Both the position numbers and the translations under genes were made by a program. This document shows, in pieces, positions 47,001-57,503 of a stretch of DNA of 57,503 bases. A model generated the notes under the pieces. That model searched no databases. It saw only the letters and a list, made by a program, of their open reading frames with translations, and was not told the DNA's origin. The number at the start of each line of letters is the position of its first letter. Position 1 is the first letter of the stretch. The DNA lies in NCBI RefSeq assembly GCF_000003605.2, contig NW_003130860.1:343209-400711 (forward strand), written 5' to 3'. Source of the stretch: Saccoglossus kowalevskii. Taxonomy: Eukaryota; Hemichordata; Enteropneusta; Harrimaniidae.

Positions 47001-50000
47001 TTTACTCGACTCAATAAACGACATTTTTTTAGTGAGCTTTACCTGCCCTACTAGAATGCGTTATATAACACATTTTTATATTCTTACTTTGACTATTGAA
47101 ATACTGTATAGTATCAGCGTAATGAGAATAATATTTCACATTTATACAACGGTTAAAGGCATGCAGATTATTTTAAAATGTCACTGTAGAACTCATAATT
47201 AGGATATATTATATGCTAAGTGCCAATTAGGCAGTGCATTTACTTATGTTGATGTATTTTGATAGATAAATAAAAAAAAACTAACCCCAGATTATTTAAA
47301 CATGTTTCTCGAAATAAATGAAGTTCATAGTACTAGAGCCAGCGCGAATGGAAATTGTTAAATGCGTATATAATACACTGTCTTATGGAGATAACGGTAC
47401 CGGTATAATCACGGATTGTGAATAGCCATCTTACAAATCAGCTCGTTTAAACGCACTCCCACATGGTGCTAGCAGTATTTCAACTACTCCTATATGTTAT
47501 GCAGTAAGTGTACAGAGTTAGGGATCATTTCAATGCGATACAGTGTATTTCATCAAGCTTTATTTATCATCAAGCCATTTTCAATTCATTATTTTAATTT
47601 CATTATTTGTTTTATGTATAAGTACTCAATGTAGAAGTAGTTCGTCGTTTACGTCATATCTGCGTATACCTACTCATGACATTACTTATACATTTATATT
47701 TACTGTAAAGTTAATTTTTGGCTTTGATTTGATTTGATTTCACAAAGAACACATTTCTACATTGTATTATGCGTTAATTCTTCATGATCCCAATCGTTAG
47801 GCGACATGAATACAAGAACTAATTACAGATCTCACTGACATATTTAAATCATCATAGGCTGCCCGTGCTGACGTCCCAGCGTACTAGAATTTGGCTTCCA
47901 TAATTTATTTTTCGTTCACCCTGTTTTGTTGACTAAACGAAAACGTCTTATTCAGGCTGTTTATTGTTTGCAGTGTTATTTATCCATTGGTCGAATGCCC
48001 CTCATTGAACAGCACTGAGATGAGATGCCACAGAACGCGTAACTCACGGAAAAATCCAGATTTCTTACTGGTGAGACGAATGAACCGACTTAATACTACT
48101 ACAGATGGAATAGTCTCCGCACATCAACGATAAACGAACAACAGTCCAAACAAAGATATGCAGACTATTTCACAGGATACGATTACATGATGTAGTTTTA
48201 GTACGCGAAGTCACGTGACAAATCTAAGCGCCACATAATAGATTGTTTGAATACAGTAATAGAAGAATCGATCAATGTTCTGTGTTTGTAAAACACGTGT
48301 TATTATTACTTTGTGTGTAAGGCATCTCAATGTAAACTTCAATTATTGACTTGATGTATAACGTTTCAAATTACAAAGCAACGCTATATTTGTATGTCAT
48401 AACGTAATTTTCCTGAGATATATAGAAAATAAATACGTTTGCGATTAAGACATCGCAGTGTCCTTGACAATGCCATGAAACGCTGTACGTACCAGAGCAA
48501 AATTACTTTGTGAATTTGCTAAACGTGACAAGTACTGTTGACAAGTCACGACGCACACGACGCACACGACAGCGGAAGCGTGTTTATAACATTGCGGTTT
48601 CATTTGGAATGGTCTCAATATCACGGTCTTGCAGCATGAGTAATGCAGTACCACAAAATTTGGTGTGTGCATTGTTCCTAGCATATAGCGTGAAATATTA
48701 CGTTTTCTTATCAACACAATTTTGATGCTTCGATCAATACTGTGATATCTTGAATGTCGCCATAGTTTATTTGGTTTTACATGCCGTTCTGTTGTTTCAC
48801 TTAAAACTAAACGCTGGTCTTTGAACTGTCCCGTATTGATATCATTATTGACATAATACATAATACATGACGTTGGTTACGCAGTATAATTGCTTTTACA
48901 ATAGTCACTCAGTTATATTACGTAGTGTAATTAATGTCATAATCGTTACGTAGTGTAATTGATATTACAATCGTTACGTAGTACAATTTATATCACAATC
49001 GTTACCTAGTATAAATAATATTGCAATCAATATGCAGTGCAATTGATATCGCAGTAGTTACGTATTGTAATTGGTATCACAATCGTTACGTAGTATAGAT
49101 AATATTGCAATCAATACGCAGTGCAATTGATATCGCAGTCGTTACATATTGTAATTGATATAATAATCGTTACGTAGTATAACTGATATCGTAGTCGTTA
49201 CGTATTGTAATTTTTATCACAATCGTCACCTAGTATAAATAATATTGCAATCAATACGCAGTGCAATTGATATCGCAGTCGTTACGTATTGTAATTGATA
49301 TAATAATCGTTACGTAGTATTACTGATATCACAGTCGTTACGTAGTATAATTGATATCGCAGTCGTTACGTATTGTAATTTATATTACAGTCGCCACCTT
49401 GTATAAATAATATTGCAATCAATACGCAGTGCAATTTATATCGCAGTCGTTACATATTGTAATTGATATAATAATCGTTACATATTACTGATATCACAGT
49501 CGTTACGTAGTATAATTGATATCGAAGTCGTTAAGTATTGTAATTTATATTACAGTCGCCACCTTGTATAAATAATATTGCAATCAATACGCAGTGCAAT
49601 TTATATCGCAGTCGTTACGCATTGTAATTGATATAATAATCGTTACGTATTACTGATATCACAGTCGTTACGTAGTATAATTGATATCGAAGTCGTTACG
49701 TGTTGTAATTTATATTACAGTCGCCACCTTGTATAAATAATATTGCAATCAATACGCAGTGCAATTGATATCGCAGTCGTTACGTATTGTAATTGATATA
49801 ATAATCGTTACGCAGTATAACTGATATCACAGTCGTTACGTAGTATAATTGATGTCGCAGTCGTTGCGTATTGTAATTTTTATCACAATCGTCACCGAGT
49901 ATGAATAATATTGCAATCAATACGCAGTGCAATTGATATCGCAGTCGTTACGTATTGTAATTGATATAATAATCGTTACGTATTACTGATATCACAGTCG

Positions 50001-52589
50001 TTACGTAGTATAATTGATATCACAGTCGTTACGTATTGTAATTTATATTACAGTCGCCACCTAGTATAAATAATATTGCAATCAATACGCAGTGCAATTT
50101 ATATCGCAGTCGTTACATATTGTAATTGAAATAATAATCGTTACGCAGTATAACTGATAACACAGTCGTTACGAAGTATAATTGATGTCGCAGTCGTTAC
50201 GTATTGTAATTTTTATCACAATCGTCACCTAGTATAAATAATATTGCAATCAATACGCAGTGCAATTTATATCGCAGTCGTTACGTATTGTAATTGATAT
50301 AATAATCGTTACGTATTACTGATATCACAGTCGTTACGTAGTATAATTGATATCGCAGTCGTTACGTAGTGCAATTGATATCGCAGTCGTTACAACTTTA
50401 TGGAATAACAACGCATTTGTAATGTTTCACGATTTTATGTTAATATGTGTAATTATTGTATCTCGCCGTGAGGATGACAGTTACTACATGTAAATGTTCG
50501 ATACATTTTGCGGACTATTAAAACTGAACTCAGTACGAGATTGTGAACGACAGGGACATATCTAGATGCAAATCGGTCCATGTAGAGAAGTCGCGTTTCG
50601 CTTAAGGGTACTTTTTGATTTGTGCTGCAACCGGGGAAACCTATGTCATTATGCATATCTCCAATCAATCTGCAAATTAATTGAACTATTTAAAAAAACT
50701 GCACTTGTACGACATAGTCTGCGAAACAAGCTTGTCGAAATATATTTAGAAAAATTGTAGTTATACTTGAAATTCATTTTCTCTGGAAGGGGGGGGGTTA
50801 GAGCAAACTTGACATGATATAATTAGGGAATGTACATTACACCGTGTCTCTTGCTTGTAACGTAATTAAAGTACACGTTATAAACGAAAATGTTGCTTTC
50901 AGGGAACAAAATTACAACTACTATAATAATAATACAAAATAACCATAATAAAATGCGACTAGTATCAATTTGTTTTTCAGGTATAATATTTTGACTGTTT
51001 ATTCCACTGTCTGAGTATAACCCCCGAAACCATGTTTTTGTCTATTACATTTTATTTATTAAAATGTTGTCATAACTGAGGGGTCGGCTGGATGATTCCG
51101 AGAAAAAATATCGTAATAGGAGAACATGGACAGTGACAATAAAATGTGAGATTTCCTGTCTTACCTCTATGTCTGTCTTCGGCTGTAAATCCTTCCACAT
51201 ACGAGTTTCCTGTGAGAAATCCAATGTGCCCAACAACACCTGCACCTCGCCTAAAAATTCGTCTCTCTTTATATTCGACCCCTTATTAAACAGCTTCATG
51301 CGTAGCTTCAAATGACGAAGATCGCTCGCATTGAGCCCATGGAAATAGAATTCTTCATTGAAAATGGGATCTCTTGTTCGTTTCACTGTGCGAGTATGTT
51401 TCCGTTGCTGTTTACCAGGCATGATGTACAGCTTTAAGTACGAACTGCAGTTATGCGAGAGTAAATATTGGTTTCCAATGCGTTCAGCTTTAAGAACCGT
51501 AACTTTCAATTCCCTTTTCTCCCAGAAATATTCCAGGGCAAACTTCAATTCCCCAAAATCAACGGAGCACTGCTTTTGAAGGCGATGCACTAGCCACTCA
51601 GCGTGCGGTTGAACATTACGGCGCATGTTTTGACGATACGCCAACATAGCTGATCTACACTGGCCAATATCACTACTATTACGTCGTAACACGACAGGAC
51701 TTGGCTCGACTGAACTAGCATCCGTGGAAGAAAATTCTGAAAACTCAGAAAATAACGAGACTTCTAAGGATGAACGTCTGCGCTCGTACAGACTGCGTGG
51801 TCGACGCACATTTTTCGGCGACTTTCTCTTAGAACGATCTTTCGGTAGATTGGTCATACACGAACGGACCCTCAGAGCAGGAGATGATACAGGGGAAGAG
51901 TTGGGCGACTCTGTACTGGTTGACAAAGCCTGTTTACGGAAAGCTCGTAACTTAATAAGCGGCGAAAATGAGCTTTTTCTGTCAGTCTTCGGTGTATAAA
52001 CCAAATTGTTTTCTTTTTCCGACGAATCACTTAGTGGACTTGGCAATCCGCCGAATACACCGTGGTCATCTGCTGTTGGAAACTTACGCCTAGTTCTGCA
52101 AATTAGTGGCGATTCGGCTGGACTGGATGAGTCGGAATGAATGTGGTAATCACGGCTTCTGCTTTGAGTCGGAGAGTAAATTGGTAAATGGGGAAGAGTT
52201 AAAGAGGCACGTGAACTCTCTATATTATCGCCGTCTTGACTTGAACAACTCTCAAACCGAAAGCTACGCGTGCTTTGTGGGCTGTATGGACTGATCGGAC
52301 TATGAGGGCTAGGTAGGGTATCGCAGGACGGATCGCACAACATCGGACTGTTTGGCCGTGAACACATGCTTTGGATCGTTGCACTGTTTTCATCGTAATC
52401 TTCACCGTTGCAATTCTCTCGTCCATGTTTTTCCTGCCGTGTAAACTGTGGGATCACAAATTCTGGGATTGTCTCCGGTGTCATGACTTGACCGCTGATT
52501 TTCAGACGTGTTGGGCCGAATGTTGCCCTAGGACCATCTTCGTTTTCTTGTCCTTCAGTGTCAGTCTTGTACTTGTTGAACAGCCACAT
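40709..52589 (-). CDS. C2CD4: C2CD4-like tandem C2-domain protein (3 exons, complete, 627 aa)
   Basis: Exons on the minus strand: 52589-51165, 44222-44111, 41055-40709 (stop TGA 40711-40709); GT-AG, phases 0 and 1, sum exactly 628 codons. The N-terminus MWLFNKYK and VMTPETIPEFVIP (residues 35-47) match the hallmark opening of vertebrate C2CD4 proteins. Residues ~50-330 are Ser/Pro-rich with a basic, NLS-like run (KRKSPKNVRRPR, ~250-270). C2A is at ~345-475 (YIMPGKQQRKHTRTVKRTRD, NEEFYFHGL, LFNKGSNIKRDEFLGE). C2B is at ~476-612 and ends with the synaptotagmin-type WHNL (617-620). Vertebrate C2CD4 proteins end after the first C2 domain, so this second domain is unusual. C2A lacks the calcium-binding aspartates. 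C2B keeps three (D513, D575, D577) and has S507 and E583 at the other two positions. Role in membrane binding or trafficking is inferred only. Confidence 0.9.
41056..44110 (-). other. Intron 2 of the C2CD4-like gene
   Basis: 3.1-kb intron. It contains an inverted repeat AGAAGGGCT/AGCCCTTCT (41709-41717 with 41731-41739), a 60-bp offset duplication of TAGAAGATAATATTTGGTAA (43083 and 43143), and a small minus-strand open frame at 43285-43521. No other feature recognised. Confidence 0.6.
43285..43521 (-). CDS. Possible small nested gene or 5' exon, unrecognised
   Basis: 78 codons, opening MATLTVAQINEYKLRGYQAL and continuing IGCLEGIEGVVGGAIRAQVK. The ATG has a favourable context (AAAG-ATG-G), a TATA-like CATATAAAC ~15 nt upstream, and locally higher GC/CpG than the intron around it. 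The composition looks protein-like, but no family is recognised. It could be a single-exon gene, an alternative first exon of the host gene, or a fragment of a repeat. Confidence 0.25.
   Translation of the reverse strand: MATLTVAQINEYKLRGYQALIGCLEGIEGVVGGAIRAQVKTRTHDFIRRVHCIVGKSMFVNTNGAHARRDDHRPLNQC
44111..44222 (-). CDS. C2CD4: C2CD4-like exon 2 (112 nt)
   Basis: The acceptor is TTTTATTACAG; the donor is CCTG|GTAAGA. It encodes DLGMLNVSVCYQPRQRQIVI then TIVRAKDLPKNSITGAP, the first strands and loop 1 of the second C2 domain (compare the LGEL..SL.Y.P....L.V.I..A..L motif of synaptotagmin C2 domains). It is bounded by introns of 6.9 kb and 3.1 kb. Confidence 0.92.
44223..48870 (-). other. Intron 1 of the C2CD4-like gene, 3' part
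   Basis: No recognisable exon or RNA gene. Contains a TACAA/CAACG-type pentanucleotide run (46296-46365) and scattered AT-rich sequence. The open frame at 45713-45916 (plus) has no family features. Confidence 0.5.
46296..46365. repeat. Degenerate pentanucleotide repeat
   Basis: (ACAAT)n grading into ACGCA-type units (…TACAATACAATGCAATGC…, then CAACGCAGTGCAACGCACCG). A looser CTACA/CACTA-rich stretch lies at 46021-46060. Simple sequence. Confidence 0.75.
48871..50396. repeat. 28-bp satellite organised in 165/168-bp higher-order units
   Basis: The basic 28-bp unit has core GTTACGTAGTATAATTGATA plus TCGCAGTC. A diagnostic variant unit containing ATATTGCAATCAATACGCAG recurs with TTGCAA at 49021, 49105, 49245, 49413, 49578, 49743, 49911, 50076 and 50244. 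Spacings are 84, 140, 168, 165, 165, 168, 165 and 168 bp, i.e. 3, 5 and then 6 basic units; 165 reflects one shared 3-bp deletion (TACGTATTACTG for TACGTAGTATTACTG). The array lies wholly in intron 1 of the C2CD4-like gene. Confidence 0.92.
50397..51164 (-). other. Intron 1 of the C2CD4-like gene, 5' part
   Basis: From the satellite edge to the exon 1 donor. Contains a short poly-G run (50788-50797). No gene features recognised. Confidence 0.55.
51165..52589 (-). CDS. C2CD4: C2CD4-like exon 1
   Basis: 475 codons from the ATG at 52589 to the donor GAG|GTAAGA. The open frame continues past the donor (to 51045), but the following residues are hydrophobic intron sequence. The start is supported by the conserved MW(L/F) opening and by upstream sequence with promoter-like motifs. 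It carries the C2CD4 N-terminal motif, disordered middle and the whole first C2 domain. Confidence 0.92.
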
Positions 52590-52740
52590 GTTAGCAGATC
52601 TGTCGAGAGAACGTCACAAACTGAGTCACTTATCTTGAACATAGTCAAGCAGTAGAGGCATATTTAAGCGCACTTGATAGAAACATGCGCAAGCGCACTA
52701 CTATGGCGTTTATTCGATGACGGAAGTAGTTATAATGTAA
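52590..52740 (-). promoter_or_regulatory. Candidate promoter/5' UTR of the C2CD4-like gene
   Basis: Upstream of the ATG on the minus strand: TTAAATATGCC (TATA-like, ~52656-52668), GCGCTTGCGCATG (NRF-1-like, ~52681-52694), ACTTCCG (ETS-like, ~52722) and TGACTCA (AP-1-like, 52622-52628, probably within the 5' UTR). Motif matches are by eye; no transcript start evidence. Confidence 0.35.
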
Positions 52741-53399
52741 TTATTATTTCCTACACAAGCTTATAGCATAACTATAGTAAGAAACAGGGCGTTAATTCTA
52801 ATGGGAGTGTACGTGAATCCCTTACTGACGCTAGATAAGCACGGTTATAACAAATAATATCTAGAAGATATGAACATCATAATTGGAAAATAAAGTAGCG
52901 AATTCCTATTTGAAGGTGGGGTTTAATCCAGACATGGACGCGGCTTTATGGGAAGCGTGCAGTGTGATCGCTTATCTCCAACATTGTACCAATGTAGATT
53001 AAAACACATGTACTAAGTTACAAATAATATGAAGTTGCTGGTCTGCGACTGGCGATTTAAGCTTTGTTCTGATAAGTCGATTGTGTTATTAATAATGAAG
53101 GCACGAGAGTGTCACCATGGAAACAGATTTACACTCAGAACCAAAATAATTTATTATGTCAGTAATAACGACGGTGAGGGCGGTTCAGTTCGATACGATA
53201 TTACTCAGGATGAAAATTGCACGCGGCGACTACGCTGGTTACTTGTCCCATTAGTCACGAATCTGCGCCATATCAATATTATGAGCTGGCGCCTATTTCT
53301 CGCCACTGCAAGCTGTCTTACATATTCTTCCAATGTATATCACGGCGCTTATCAAATGAGCATTACAGCACTGGTTGGCTTTATAATCTTCTAAATTCT
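52741..53399. other. Intergenic stretch before the 27-bp satellite
   Basis: No recognised gene. A plus-strand 121-codon frame (53029-53394) shows no domain or conserved-looking motif, and its stop lies at the satellite edge. Confidence 0.5.
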
Positions 53400-56300
53400 G
53401 ACTAGAACACTTGTTGGAAATGTGAGCATCCAAAAACTGATTGGAAATGTTGGCATCACAACACTGGTTGCCAATGTGGGCAACGCAAAACTGGTTGGCA
53501 ATGTGGGCATCGCAAAACTGGTTGGCAATGTGGGCATCGCAAAACTGGTTGGCAATGTGGGCATCGCAACACTGGTTGGCAATGTTGGCATAACAACACT
53601 GATAGACAATGTTGGCATCACAACACTGATTGACAATGTGGGCATCACAGCTCTAGCTGCCAATGTGGGTATCACAAAACTGGTTGGCAATGTGGTCATC
53701 GCAGCACTGCTTGGCAATGTTGGCATCAGAACACTGATTGACAATGTTGGCATCGCAACACTGGTTGCTAATGTAGGCATCGCAAAACTGGTTGGAAATG
53801 TGAGCATCACAGCTCTAGCTGCCAATGTGGGCATCGCAACACTGGTAGCCAATGTGGGTATCGCAAAACTGGTTGGCAATGTGGTCATCGCAGCACTGCT
53901 TGGCAATGTTGGCATTAGAACACTGATTGACAATGTTGGCATCACAACACTGGTTAGCAATGTTGGCATAACAACACTGATTGGCAATGTTGGCATCACA
54001 ACACTGATTGCCAATGTGGGCATCACAACATTGATTGGCAATGTTGGCATCAGAACACTGATTGCCAATGAGAGCATCACAACATTGATTGGCAATGTTG
54101 GCATCAGAACACTGATTGCCAATGTTGGCATCACAACACTGGTTGCCAATGTGGGCATCGCAACACTGGTTGGAAATGTGAGCATCACAGCTCTGGCTGC
54201 CAATGTGGGCATCACAACACTAGTTGCCAATGCGGGCATTGCAAAACTGGTTGGCAATATGGGCATCGCAACACTGGTTGGCAATATTGGCATCACAACA
54301 CTGATTGACAATGTTGGCAACACCACACCTGTTGGCAAAGTAGGCATCGCAAAACTGGTTGGCAATGTGGGCATCGCAACACTGATTGGCAATGTTGGCA
54401 TCACAACACTGGTTGGCAATGTTTGCATCACAACACTGATTGGCAATGTTGGCATAACAACACTGATTGGTAATATTGGCATAACAACACTGATTAGTAA
54501 TGTTGACATCACAACACTAATTGGAAATGTGAGCATCACAACACTGATTGGCAATGTTGGCATCACAACACTGATTGGCAATGTTGGCATTACAACACTG
54601 GTTGCCAATGAGGGCATTGCAAAACTGGTTGGCAATGTGGGCATCGCAACACTGGTTGGCAATGTTGGCATCACAACACTGATTGACATTGTTGGCAACA
54701 CTACACCTGTTGGCAATGTAGGCATCGCAAAACTGGTTGGCAATGTGGGCATCGCAACACTGATTGGCAATGTTGGCATCACAACACTGATTGGCAATGT
54801 TGGCATAACAACACTGATTCATAATGTTGGCATAACAACACTAATTGGTAATGTTGACATCACAACACTAATTGGAAATGTGAGCATCACAACACTGATT
54901 GGCAATGTTGGCATCACAACACTGATTGGCCATGCTGGCATCACAACACTGGTTGACAATGTAGGCATCGCAACACTGGTTGGAAATGTGAGCATCACAG
55001 CCCTGGTTGCCAATGTGGGCATCGCGACACTAGTTACCAATGCAGGCATTGAAAAACTGGTTGGCAATGTGGGCATCGCAACACTGATTGGCAATGTTGG
55101 CATAACAACACTGATTGGTAATGTTGGCATAACAACACTGATTGGTAATGTTGACATCACAACACCAATTGGAAATGTGAGCATCACAGCATTGATTGGC
55201 AATGTTGGCATCAGAACACTAATTGGAAATGTTGGCATCACAACACTGGTTGCCAATGTGGGCATCGCGACACTAGTTACCAATGCAGGCATTGAAAAAC
55301 TGGTTGGCAATGTGGGCATCGCAACACTGATTGGCAATGTTGGCATAACAACACTGATTGGTAATGTTGGCATAACAACACTGATTGGTAATGTTGACAT
55401 CACAACACCAATTGGAAATGTGAGCATCACAACATTGATTGGCAATGTTGGCATCAGAACACTAATTGGAAATGTGGGCATCACAACACTAGTTGCCAAT
55501 GCGGGCATCGCAAAACTGGTTGGCAATGTGGTCATCGCAGCACTGCTTGGCAATGTTGGCATCAGAACACTGATTGACAATGTTGGCATCAGAACACTAA
55601 TTGGAAATGTTGGCATCACAACACTGGTTGCCAATGTGGGCATCGCGACACTAGTTACCAATGCAGGCATTGAAAAACTGGTTGGCAATGAGGGCATCGC
55701 AACACTGATTGGCAATGTTGGCATAACAACACTGATTGGTAATGTTGGCATAACAACACTGATTGGTAATGTTGACATCACAACACCAATTGGAAATGTG
55801 AGCATCACAACATTGATTGGCAATGTTGGCATCAGAGCACTAATTGGAAATGTGGGCATCACAACACTAGTTGCCAATGCAGGCATTGAAAAACTGGTTG
55901 GCAATGTGGTCATCGCAGCACTACTTGGCAATGTTGGCATCAGAACACTGATTGACAATGTTGGCATCGCAACACTGGTTGCTAATGTAGGCATCGCAAA
56001 ACTGGTTGGAAATGTGAGCATCACAGCTCTAGCTGCCAATGTGGGCATCGCAACACTGGTAGCCAATGTGGGTATCGCAAAACTGGTTGGCAATGTGGTC
56101 ATCGCAGCACTGCTTGGCAATGTTGGCATTAGAACACTGATTGACAATGTTGGCATCACAACACTGGTTAGCAATGTTGGCATAACAACACTGATTGGCA
56201 ATGTTGGCATCACAACACTGATTGCCAATGTGGGCATCACAACATTGATTGGCAATGTTGGCATCAGAACACTGATTGCCAATGAGAGCATCACAACATT

Positions 56301-57503
56301 GATTGGCAATGTTGGCATCAGAACACTGATTGCCAATGTTGGCATCACAACACTGGTTGCAAATGTGGGCATCGCAACACTGGTTGGAAATGTGAGCATC
56401 ACAGCTCTGGTTGCCAATATGGGCATCACAACACTAGTTGCCAATGCGGGCATTGCAAAACTGGTTGGCAATATGGGCATCGCAACACTGGTTGGCAATA
56501 TTGGCATCACAACACTGATTGACAATGTTGACAACACCACACCTGTTGGCAAAGTAGACATCGCAAAACTGGTTGGCAATGTGGGCATCGCAACACTGAT
56601 TGGCAATGTTGGCATCCCAACACTGGTTGGCAATGTTGGCATCACAACACTGATTGGCAATGTTGGCATAACAACACTGATTGGTAATGTTGGCATAACA
56701 ACACTGATTGGTAATGTTGACATCACAACACTGATTGGCAATGTTGGCATTACAACACTGGTTGCCAATGAGGGCATTGCAATACTGGTTGGCAATGTGG
56801 GCATCGCAACACTGGTTGGCAATGTGGGCATCACAACACTGGTTGACATTGTTGGCAACACTACACCTGTTGGCAATGTAGGCATCACAAAACTGGTTGG
56901 CAATGTGGGCATCGCAACACTGATTGGCAATGTTGGCATCACAACACTGATTGGCAATGTTGGCATAACAACACTGATTCATAATGTTGACATCACAACA
57001 CTAATTGGAAATGTGAGCATCACAACACTGATTGGCAATGTTGGCATCACAACACTGATTGGCCATGCTGGCATCACAACACTGGTTGACAATGTAGGCA
57101 TCGCAACACTGGTTGGAAATGTGAGCATCACAGCCCTGGTTGCCAATGTGGGCATCGCGACACTAGTTACCAATGCAGGCATTGAAAAACTGGTTGGCAA
57201 TGTGGGCATCGCAACACTGATTGGCAATGTTGGCATAACAACACTGATTGGCAATGTTGGCATAACAACACTGATTGGTAATGTTGGCATAACAACACTG
57301 ATTGGTAATGTTGACATCACAACACCAATTGGAAATGTGAGCATCACAACATTGATTGGCAATGTTGGCATCAGAACACTAATTGGAAATGTTGGCATCA
57401 CAACACTGGTTGCCAATGTGGGCATCGCGACACTAGTTACCAATGCGGGCATTGAAAAACTGGTTGGCAATGTTGGCATCGCAACACTGATTGGCAATGT
57501 TGG
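53400..57503. repeat. 27-bp satellite, >150 units, register-locked, runs off right edge
   Basis: Head-to-tail 27-bp units with core GGCAATGTTGGCATCACAAC plus ACTGATT. About 152 units with no indel other than whole units: the frame at 53401 is the same as at 57481. Larger blocks are duplicated: GTGGTCATCGCAGCACTGCT recurs at 53881 and 56095 (2214 bp, 82 units), CTGATTCATAATG at ~54820 and 56980 (2160 bp, 80 units), GGCCATGCTGG at 54928 and 57061 (2133 bp, 79 units). The plus frame starting at 53395 has no stop to the window end and reads a 9-residue LIGNVGITT-type repeat. The minus frame reads MPTLPISVV repeats in three blocks (breaks near 54812 and 56972). I regard it as a satellite; coding is possible but unsupported. 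Confidence 0.93.

Noticed and set aside
48871-50396. CRISPR array
   Set aside because: Repeats are contiguous without unique spacers and the genome is eukaryotic; it is a satellite.
53029-53394. 121-codon plus-strand frame
   Set aside because: No recognisable domain, weak start context and no splice support. It ends at the satellite edge by chance.
54517-56982. Second minus-strand frame of NQCCDANIA repeats
   Set aside because: Cysteine-rich reading of the same satellite in another frame, interrupted wherever CAG becomes TAG.
53391-57497. Three long minus-strand frames of MPTLPISVV repeats (471, 715 and 172 codons) as protein genes
   Set aside because: They are by-products of a 27-bp repeat. 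Every unit contains an ATG, stops occur when one unit variant (CTGATTCATAATG) is present, and there is no flanking unique coding sequence or splice evidence.

Overview
This is a gene-poor, AT-rich piece of an animal nuclear genome. It has spliced genes with GT-AG introns of about 0.2-7 kb, DIRS-type tyrosine-recombinase retrotransposons, short inverted-repeat elements and many tandem arrays. The two recognisable host genes belong to animal families and resemble, but are clearly diverged from, their vertebrate homologues. A non-vertebrate metazoan, perhaps a deuterostome, fits best; I cannot name the species. There are two assembly gaps (23068-23777 and 39428-39571).

Layout, left to right. (1) 1-17.8 kb: the 3' half of a plus-strand DMXL/Rabconnectin-3 alpha gene. 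Fifteen coding exons (542-17338), all joined in a consistent phase, give the last 1437 residues: a Rav1-like region, an acidic linker and C-terminal WD40 repeats. Its introns hold a 43-bp minisatellite, an 802-bp inverted-repeat element with an internal 157-bp tandem repeat, a 1.1-kb hAT-like element and several MITE-like elements. The terminal exon runs into an ~80-bp tandem array that duplicates the end of the coding sequence. (2) 17.8-22.5 kb: non-coding, with a nested 22-bp array and a possible pseudogene end. (3) 22.5-31.7 kb: two broken DIRS-like retrotransposons in opposite orientation, the right one older and carrying a nested insertion. (4) 31.7-40.7 kb: no recognised gene, with a long-inverted-repeat element interrupted by a gap. 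(5) 40.7-52.6 kb: a complete minus-strand three-exon gene for a 627-residue protein. It joins a C2CD4-type N-terminus and C2 domain to a second, synaptotagmin-like C2 domain. Its large intron contains a 28-bp satellite organised into 165/168-bp higher-order units. (6) 53.4 kb to the right edge: at least 4.1 kb of a 27-bp satellite that never leaves the 27-bp register and is open in one plus-strand frame throughout.

The two host genes show no sign of working together beyond both families being linked to membrane trafficking: Rabconnectin-3 acts in V-ATPase assembly on vesicles, and tandem C2 proteins act at membranes. The points most worth checking are the tandem-C2 form of the C2CD4-like gene, the stop-codon-spanning duplication in DMXL, and the register-locked 27-bp and 28-bp arrays.
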